The translations under genes and the position numbers were made by a program. Shown here one piece after another: positions 7,779-13,320 of a stretch of 64,000 bases of DNA. The notes beneath the pieces are model-generated. The model saw nothing but the letters and a program-made list of their open reading frames with translations, had not been told where the DNA came from and did no database searches. This DNA comes from SIAQ01 sp964484265. Lineage in GTDB: Bacteria > Planctomycetota > Planctomycetia > Gemmatales > Gemmataceae. The DNA is taken from assembly GCA_964484265.1 (NCBI GenBank), contig CAZAFH010000014.1, forward strand, positions 28,397-92,396. The letters run 5' to 3'. Position 1 is the stretch's first letter; the number at the start of each line of letters is the position of its first letter.

Positions 7779-7853
7779 GGCTGGGTAGTCCAACGGGCAG
7801 GAGACGCCATTCTCAAAAGATGGACAGTGTCGGTTCGAATCCGACCCCAGCTA
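7779..7853 (+). tRNA. tRNA with Leu anticodon CAA in a class I body
   Basis: Acceptor GGCTGGG/CCCAGCT, A73, anticodon stem CCATT/GATGG, loop CTCAAAA, 5-base variable region (ACAGT), T stem GTCGG/CCGAC. The D loop CAACGGGCAGGA is close to those of the other three Leu-anticodon tRNAs. Confidence 0.85.
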
Positions 7854-7884
7854 TTGCGCGACGGGTTATGGAAGAGGATTTACT

Positions 7885-7955
7885 GGGCTGCTGGTCCAAT
7901 AGGACGACGCCGGTTTTGCACGCCGGAAATGAGGGTGCGATTCCCTCGCGGTCCA
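7885..7955 (+). tRNA. tRNA-Ala(TGC)
   Basis: Acceptor GGGCTGC/GCGGTCC places a G-T wobble exactly at pair 3-70, the Ala identity element. A73, anticodon stem CCGGT/GCCGG, loop TTTGCAC. The T loop is TGCGATT, with G in place of T55. Confidence 0.88.
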
Positions 7956-7961
7956 CTGATT

Positions 7962-8034
7962 GCCCCGATGGTGAAATGGACCATCATACCTCGCTTCGAA
8001 CGAGGCGTTCCGGGTTCGAATCCTGGTCGGGGTA
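7962..8034 (+). tRNA. tRNA-Arg(TCG)
   Basis: Acceptor GCCCCGA/TCGGGGT, A73, anticodon stem CCTCG/CGAGG, loop CTTCGAA, T arm CCGGG-TTCGAAT-CCTGG. Confidence 0.9.
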
Positions 8035-8043
8035 CTGCCAAAA

Positions 8044-8120
8044 GGATGAAGGCGGAAGGATGAAGTAGGGAAAAAAATCCATTCGTTCATCCTTCATCCT
8101 TCATCCTTCTGCCTTCATCT
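8044..8120. repeat. GGATGAA heptad repeat forming a hairpin (copy 2)
   Basis: GGATGAA-GGCGGAA-GGATGAA (8044-8064), then TTCATCC three times, TTCTGCC and TTCATCT (8086-8120). Strict 7-base period on both arms. It lies between tRNA-Arg and tRNA-Thr. Confidence 0.88.
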
Positions 8121-8128
8121 TTGGAGAT

Positions 8129-8202
8129 GCCGATGTGGCTCGATGTAGAAAGGCGGCGGTCCCGTAAACCGCTTCATGCTGGTGCGAATCCAGCCGTCGG
8201 CT
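8129..8202 (+). tRNA. tRNA-Thr(CGT) with C33, last array member
   Basis: Acceptor GCCGATG/CGTCGGC, T73, anticodon stem GCGGT/ACCGC, loop CCCGTAA with C33. The D loop (CGATGTAGAAA) lacks the GG pair and the T loop is TGCGAAT, so the usual D-loop/T-loop contact is altered on both sides. Confidence 0.78.
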
Positions 8203-8210
8203 CTTTCAGT

Positions 8211-8233
8211 AGTGGCGAGTGAGAAATCAACGA
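8211..8233 (+). repeat. Right flank repeat of tRNA array
   Basis: AGTGGCGAGTGA, GAA, ATCAACGA. The same sequence without the GAA lies at 6516-6535 to the left of the array, in the same orientation. Confidence 0.75.
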
Positions 8234-8261
8234 AAACTCATCAATCGTAGACTCGCCCATT

Positions 8262-8747
8262 TCATTTGCTGACCCCATTTAGCTCGGTTTCCAGCCGTCG
8301 CATCTGGTCGCGGAGAGGGCGAAGTTGTTCGTCGATCATATGTTGGAAGATCGCCTTGGGGTCCGCTTGCGTCGGGTTCAACGATTGCAGATGCGCTCGG
8401 ACGATCACGCTGACCAGTTGACCAACGGAGGGCTTTGCTCCGCTGGATGCTTCCACCTGGGCGACTATCTCCTCCAAGGTCTTCACATCTTCAACGCTCA
8501 ACGGGACTCGGCAGATTTCCGTAGCGTCGGCAAGGGCCGGGCGTCCGCCGCTGGAACGCAACCGCTTGACCAGTTCACTCCCAAGCGCGGCGAGCGAAAC
8601 AGAATCAAGACTTTGAGCGCGGCGCTCACCAACGGGTTCGGCCCCGAGAGCGGCGGCAAAAGCCTCCGACTCGATTCGACGCTGCGGCTTCCCAGACACC
8701 TCGATGCGCCGAGCAGGCTTTCCAGGTTCACTGATTTTTTTGGCCAT
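8262..8747 (-). CDS. Probable ribbon-helix-helix protein (cassette gene 2)
   Basis: 161 residues from the ATG at 8747 (MAKKISEPGKPARR...), chosen because GAGGG lies about 9 bases upstream and it begins just after the stop of the preceding gene. The N-terminal 60 residues are basic and probably disordered. Residues about 80-125 contain CRVPLSVEDVKTLEEIVAQV and then KPSVGQLVSVIVRAHLQSLN, a short strand followed by two helices as in ribbon-helix-helix DNA-binding proteins. The C-terminus is a short helix. It resembles an antitoxin or plasmid-type regulator, but no homologue could be checked. Confidence 0.6.
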   Translation of the reverse strand: MAKKISEPGKPARRIEVSGKPQRRIESEAFAAALGAEPVGERRAQSLDSVSLAALGSELVKRLRSSGGRPALADATEICRVPLSVEDVKTLEEIVAQVEASSGAKPSVGQLVSVIVRAHLQSLNPTQADPKAIFQHMIDEQLRPLRDQMRRLETELNGVSK

Positions 8748-8751
8748 GGCA

Positions 8752-9141
8752 TTATTCCCTCGGTTCGTCGTACGCCTTGATTCGAAAGAACTGGTCGTCA
8801 AACTCCACAACCACTTCGCCTTGATTTGTCTCCCGGCCAAATCGATGCAAAAAAGTCCTGAGAGTCGAGACGTTCGCTTCAAAACGGTTCGGGTCGATAA
8901 AGCAGTAAATCAACCGGGTTCGTTCCCAAAGCACCTGGCCGTCTTGCATCTCCCAGGTACCATCCGCCGATGGCAACGCAGTGGCGCCACCGCCTATGCG
9001 ACTGAGAATCTCTCGCGTTTCTTTGACCCAGTTCTCGTAGTTGTGGACCTCGTTGCCGACTCTATCCTTGTCGGGAAAGTATAAACATAAACGTTGCGTC
9101 GAAAACGCGTCCGCAGCGCCAAGCTGTTGAGCGAGATTCAT
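8752..9141 (-). CDS. Conserved-looking hypothetical protein (cassette gene 1)
   Basis: 129 residues, acidic, no signal peptide or membrane segment. It shows blocks that look conserved: LYFPDKDRVGNEVHNYENWV, a Gly-rich IGGGATALPSADGTW, then LWERTRLIYCFID and FLHRFGRETNQGEVVVEFD. The next gene starts 4 bases after its stop, so the two form an operon. Paired with a likely RHH protein it could be the toxin-like or enzyme partner, but no catalytic motif is recognisable. The region 9142-9279 holds no gene that I can see. Confidence 0.6.
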   Translation of the reverse strand: MNLAQQLGAADAFSTQRLCLYFPDKDRVGNEVHNYENWVKETREILSRIGGGATALPSADGTWEMQDGQVLWERTRLIYCFIDPNRFEANVSTLRTFLHRFGRETNQGEVVVEFDDQFFRIKAYDEPRE

Positions 9142-9279
9142 TTCGTGCCCTTTTTTGTCTATTGTTGGCTCAACATTCTTTCTACCTTATTATATAAAAA
9201 GCAGACGAATAATGCCTCTTTTTTATCAAAAAGACGCTTGCCGGCAAACTCCCGAACCTGCGTTGTAATTCCGTTGTTC

Positions 9280-10539
9280 TCACCCCGCATGTTCATGGGC
9301 GACGAGGTGCGTCTGCGGGCGGATCAGCAGCACGAGCACTATGGAGACGATGGCGGCACTGGCAAACACACCGAATATCACGTTGAGTGGAACGTCGCGA
9401 TCACGAAGGATTCCGAAGCCCCAGTCGGCCAGGCCGCCGCAACTGATGCTGACGAAGTTCATGATGCCGTAACCGGTGGCGCGAAGCTCGGGGCGAACGA
9501 TTTGCGACAGGATCGGCATATTGTTGCAATCGAAGAAGCCCCAGCCGAGACCGAACAGAATCAGAAACAGGACGGCCACGATGAGCGCGTTGGCGTTGCC
9601 CACTCCGAAGATCGCGGGCACGATCAGGCTCATGCCGATGGCGCTGGCATAGATCCGGCCGCGACGATCGTGCCGCATCCAGCGATCCGCCAACCAGCCG
9701 CCGATCACCGCGCCGACGATGGCGGCGACCTGCCAGTAAAGCGTCGCAGCGACGCCTGCCTGTCCCTCGCCGATGCCGAACTGCCGTCGGAGAATCGCCG
9801 GCATCCAGTCGCGGACGACCCAGCCCGCCATTGCGGGCAGCGTGAAATACAAGACGAGCAGCAGGTACGAAAGATTCGTGAGCAGTTCCCGCGCCGCTCC
9901 CATCGGCGACTTCGCACGCTCAGCGGCATGCATTTCATCTCGCGGAGCATCACGCAGCACCAGCATCAAGGGCAGCGCGTAGACCATGCCGACGGCTCCA
10001 CACACGCCGAAGGCCGCGCGCCATCCGACATCGGGATGAGCCGCGGCATACCCGCCGAAGCCGCCAACGATGACGCCGAGGTAGATGGCCATCTGATGCA
10101 ATCCGACCGCGCGGGAACGGGTAGCGCCGACATGGTAGTCCGCGATCAACGCCAGTGCCGCGGGGATGTAGAACGCCTCGCTGATGCCCATGAGCGAGCG
10201 GCCCCAGAGGAGTTCGTCGTAGGTCGTGACGCGCCCCGTCCACCAGGTCACCGCGGACCAGACGAACAGGCTGCCGCATACCGTGAACCGCCGGCTGAAC
10301 CGATCGGCGATGTATCCGCCGACCAGACTGAAAACGGCGTAGACCCATTTGAACTGCCCGAGCATGAAGCCCCACAATTCCTCGCGGTTGTCGGCTTCGC
10401 CGAGGTCCGGAATGGAGGACATGACCGAGGCCTGCATCGAAGCCATCATTTGCCGATCGAGGTAATTCAATAGCGCCACCGGCATGAGCATCAGCACCAT
10501 GACCCAGGCCGTTCGCGTAACGCTCGCATTCGTTTGCAT
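9280..10539 (-). CDS. MFS transporter (organic anion type)
   Basis: About 419 residues from the ATG at 10539 (MQTNASVTRTAWVMVLM...). Twelve hydrophobic segments. LNYLDRQMM in helix 1 is typical of the anion:cation symporter/hexuronate branch of the MFS, and GGYIADRFSRR is motif A between helices 2 and 3. GRSLMGISEAFYIPAALALI lies in the helix 4 region. It begins 7 bases after the stop of the NanM-like gene, so the two are probably cotranscribed. The context suggests uptake of a sugar acid such as sialic acid; the substrate is inference. Confidence 0.87.
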   Translation of the reverse strand: MQTNASVTRTAWVMVLMLMPVALLNYLDRQMMASMQASVMSSIPDLGEADNREELWGFMLGQFKWVYAVFSLVGGYIADRFSRRFTVCGSLFVWSAVTWWTGRVTTYDELLWGRSLMGISEAFYIPAALALIADYHVGATRSRAVGLHQMAIYLGVIVGGFGGYAAAHPDVGWRAAFGVCGAVGMVYALPLMLVLRDAPRDEMHAAERAKSPMGAARELLTNLSYLLLVLYFTLPAMAGWVVRDWMPAILRRQFGIGEGQAGVAATLYWQVAAIVGAVIGGWLADRWMRHDRRGRIYASAIGMSLIVPAIFGVGNANALIVAVLFLILFGLGWGFFDCNNMPILSQIVRPELRATGYGIMNFVSISCGGLADWGFGILRDRDVPLNVIFGVFASAAIVSIVLVLLIRPQTHLVAHEHAG

Positions 10540-10546
10540 GGTGCGG

Positions 10547-11605
10547 CTATTCTTTCTTGCCTGGTGTGAAACTCCAAACCTCCGGCGAGCGAATGCCGGG
10601 GCGCACTTCACCGCTCGGCAGCACCCAACGCTGATTCCAGAGTACACACGGGACTGTCACGCGCGGCGCCGGCGAGTGGCCGACCTTTGTCCACCGATTC
10701 GTTTCGAAGTCGAAGCCGAGGATATCCGCGCGAAAGCCGCGATGTTTGTCAGGGCTTTCTTTGAGCTGCGCACCGTCGTCGCCGCCGAGGATGTAAAGGC
10801 GATTGGCATCCGTCGGCGCCGGAGACGGAGCGGCCACGACAGGACGAGGCAGATCTGCGATTCGCTGCCAGCCCTTGCCCGGAGCGTAACGATAGGCGTC
10901 CCTGAGATATCGGCGTTCCGCTTTTCCGTCCTTGCCGGCGGAGAGCGCTGCGCCGCCGATGAGCCAAAACGCTCCGCCCTTTTCCGCGGCGACGGCAAGA
11001 ATGCGTCCGTCGCCAGGGCATGGCTCGATCTCGGTCCAGGTCGGCGCCTGTGCCGAGAGATCGATCCGCCAGACGGTCTTGAGAGCGTTCGCCGCGTCGG
11101 GTCGTTGCTGCCCTCCTGCGACGAACAGGTGATCGCCGACCAGCGCTCCGCAGGAATTCGCGAGCGGAGTCGGCAACGGCGGCAGAGTCGTCGTCGTGAC
11201 GAGCTTGCCGAGCTTCCATTCCAGGCGAAACGCGTCGGCGTAATGCCGAGCCGAATCGCTGCCGCCGACGCAAACGAGACCGGCGCCATGCGTGACGCTC
11301 ACACCGTAACCCAAAGGCCGAGGCAATTTGCCGGCGGCTTTCCATGAGCCATTGGGCTTTTCCAGAACGAAGACGGAGTCGTGCCAGACCTTCGCGCCGC
11401 CTTCCCACGGCTTTTTCCCAGGAAAGTTCGCACCGCCAGCAACGATCAACGCACCGTGGCTGACTCCAGCGAACGAGCCGGCGAGACCTTCCTTGTTCGG
11501 AATGGAGGGCAGCTTGCTCCACTCGCTGACTTGCGCCCGTATGTTGCAGCGTGCATTTGCAATCATCAATGACATGGCAAGCAACGGAATGACAAGACGA
11601 TTCAT
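10547..11605 (-). CDS. NanM-like/cyclically permuted mutarotase Kelch protein
   Basis: About 352 residues from the ATG at 11605, which has AGGA 8 bases upstream and gives a signal peptide (MNRLVIPLLAMSLMIANARC). Six Kelch-type blades are visible, for example GVSHGALIVAGGANFPGKKP, GVSVTHGAGLVCVGGSDSA, GDHLFVAGGQQ, ANRLYILGGDDGAQL and PCVLWNQRWVLPSGEVRPG. The first of these, with GGANFP, is characteristic of N-acetylneuraminate epimerase (NanM) and related mutarotases. It would act in the periplasm on sugar anomers. It forms an operon with the MFS gene and is divergent from a MatC-like carrier. Confidence 0.8.
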   Translation of the reverse strand: MNRLVIPLLAMSLMIANARCNIRAQVSEWSKLPSIPNKEGLAGSFAGVSHGALIVAGGANFPGKKPWEGGAKVWHDSVFVLEKPNGSWKAAGKLPRPLGYGVSVTHGAGLVCVGGSDSARHYADAFRLEWKLGKLVTTTTLPPLPTPLANSCGALVGDHLFVAGGQQRPDAANALKTVWRIDLSAQAPTWTEIEPCPGDGRILAVAAEKGGAFWLIGGAALSAGKDGKAERRYLRDAYRYAPGKGWQRIADLPRPVVAAPSPAPTDANRLYILGGDDGAQLKESPDKHRGFRADILGFDFETNRWTKVGHSPAPRVTVPCVLWNQRWVLPSGEVRPGIRSPEVWSFTPGKKE

Positions 11606-11763
11606 ACGCTGCATCCTGAGTTCGGCGAACCTGGCCGCATAAGCGGCAGGTTGAAGTTGCGATCGTAGGGGATTGTTGTAAACCCAAGGACCCGGGATGC
11701 CAACCATGACCAACGCATTTTCAGGTTTGAAGGTACTTCCAAGCCAGGCGCAGTAAAAATACA

Positions 11764-11826
11764 TCTCCGCGGAATATCGTAGGCATCACGCTTCGCGTGA
11801 TGCATTTCTTTACGCGGAGCGAGATG
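11764..11826. repeat. Palindromic element, family B copy (degenerate)
   Basis: Inner perfect palindrome GCATCACGCTTCGCGTGATGC split over 11783-11803, with outer arms CATCTCCGCG and CGCGGAGCGAGATG. The core matches the family B elements at 18136-18222 and 36954-37041. It lies in the divergent gap between the mutarotase and the carrier genes. Confidence 0.75.
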
Positions 11827-11857
11827 TCTATTCTCTCTTACTCGAAGTTGAATCCTC

Positions 11858-13135
11858 ATGACGCTAGCGTGGATTTCGCTCATAGCATTGTTTATCGTCG
11901 TTGTCCTGAGCTGCACGAATCGCGTGCATCCGGGGTTTCTCGCTATTGCCCTGGCCTGGTTGATCGGCGTGTACTTGAGTCCGCATTTCGACGTGGCGAT
12001 CGATCTCCGGCGCGATATTGTCGGCGGTTTTCCCGTGAATCTATTTTTGACGCTGACCGGCGTCAGCCTGCTGTTCACGCAAGCGTACAACAACGGCACG
12101 CTCGACAAGATCGCTCATGCAGCGGTCTGGCTGTGCCGGGGCAACGCGGGCGTGATTCCGTGGATGTTTTTCCTGCTCTCGGCAGGATTCTCGACGGCCG
12201 GCGCGGGCAACATCGCCGCCGCCGCCCTGATCGCGCCGACGGCGATGACCATCGCGGCAAGGGCGCGCATCCCTGCCGTCCTGATGACGCTGCTCGTCGG
12301 GCATGGGTCGATCGCCGGCGCGCTGTCGCCGATCTCTCCGACAGGCTTGATTGCCGAGGCGCAAATGACGAAGATCGGGCTGCCCGGCCACGGGATGGAC
12401 TTATTTCTGCACAACCTCTTCGCCAATTTCGCGGTCGCTGTCCTCGCATTTGTTCTCTTTGGGGGCATCCCGCTGTTCACCCGGCGGCATGAAAAAGTCG
12501 AACCCACCTCGGCTGATCCGTCCATCGATGGCGGACTGAGAACGACGCACTGGATAACGCTCGGGCTGATCGCGTCGCTCATGCTGGCGGTCTTTTTCGG
12601 CGATGTCAATGTCGGCATGGGGGCATTTGCCTGCGCCGTCATTCTCGCGCTCGCCGGTTTGGCCGACGACACCGAGGCTGTCAAGCGAATGCCCTGGACG
12701 GTGATTCTGATGGTGTGCGGCATCAACGTGCTGACGAGCCTGCTCGAAAAAACCGGCGGCACGCGTCTGTTCGCCGATCTCGTCGTCTCGATCTCGACAG
12801 CCCAGTCGGCGCCCGCGATTCTCGGCTTCGTCGCCGCGGTCGTTTCGGTCTACAGCAGCACGTCCGGCGTCGTCCTGCCGGCGTTTTTGCCGATGGTGAA
12901 GGATGTCGTTCCGGACCTTCCAGGCAGCGATCCGCTCGCGCTGTCCTTGGCCGTGATCGTCGCGGGGCATCTCGTCGATTCCTCGCCGCTCTCCACGATC
13001 GGCGCGCTATGCGTCGCCGGCGCCAGCGCGGACGAGAACCGCCAGGCGCTGTTCACGAAAGTGCTGATCTGGGGCCTGGCGATGTCGGTCATCGGAGCGA
13101 TCTGGTGCTGGGCGATTTACGGCATCTTTTGGTAA
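11858..13135 (+). CDS. MatC/SLC13-like carboxylate carrier (ArsB/NhaD superfamily)
   Basis: 425 residues with about 11-12 hydrophobic segments. The N-terminal half (HPGFLAIALAWLIGVYLS, then FLTLTGVSLLFTQAYNNGTL) matches the dicarboxylate carrier MatC N-terminal type. Two Gly/Ser-rich re-entrant blocks are seen: AGFSTAGAGNIAAAALIAPT and GHGSIAGALSPISPTGLI in the first half, and VYSSTSGVVLPAFLPMVKDV in the second, as in SLC13-like transporters. A dicarboxylate or related organic acid is the likely substrate. It is divergent from the nanM/MFS pair and may belong to the same sugar-acid pathway. Confidence 0.82.
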   Translation: MTLAWISLIALFIVVVLSCTNRVHPGFLAIALAWLIGVYLSPHFDVAIDLRRDIVGGFPVNLFLTLTGVSLLFTQAYNNGTLDKIAHAAVWLCRGNAGVIPWMFFLLSAGFSTAGAGNIAAAALIAPTAMTIAARARIPAVLMTLLVGHGSIAGALSPISPTGLIAEAQMTKIGLPGHGMDLFLHNLFANFAVAVLAFVLFGGIPLFTRRHEKVEPTSADPSIDGGLRTTHWITLGLIASLMLAVFFGDVNVGMGAFACAVILALAGLADDTEAVKRMPWTVILMVCGINVLTSLLEKTGGTRLFADLVVSISTAQSAPAILGFVAAVVSVYSSTSGVVLPAFLPMVKDVVPDLPGSDPLALSLAVIVAGHLVDSSPLSTIGALCVAGASADENRQALFTKVLIWGLAMSVIGAIWCWAIYGIFW

Positions 13136-13164
13136 GAGACAACGATGCCAGCCGCAACCCATAT

Positions 13165-13237
13165 GTTTAGCCGCGACGCGCCAGCGGAGCGCGGGATAGG
13201 GCCGACGCGCTCCGCTGGCGCGTCGCGGCTAGACGAA
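13165..13237. repeat. Palindromic element, family C copy 1
   Basis: Starts GTTTAGCCGCGACGCGCCAG and ends with the near complement CGCGTCGCGGCTAGACGAAC, around a short GC-rich centre. A second copy lies at 53102-53171. It sits 30 bases after the stop of the MatC-like gene. Confidence 0.88.
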
Positions 13238-13320
13238 CACCCCGAAATATCTGTGCCACGAAATCCTCGATCCATGCCATGCAGCGTGAAGTATGCAACG
13301 TCCTCATCTTTGGCGGTTAC

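Noticed and set aside
6329..8090. Several open frames of 60-190 codons across the tRNA region on both strands
   Set aside because: They cross tRNA genes and palindromes, show repeats of tRNA-derived peptides (for example GFEP and WGSNPH-like strings) and have no ribosome binding sites.
9094..10473. A 459-codon plus-strand frame
   Set aside because: Antisense to the MFS transporter gene. The residue pattern is His/Asp/Gln/Arg-rich, as expected for the complement of a hydrophobic membrane protein.
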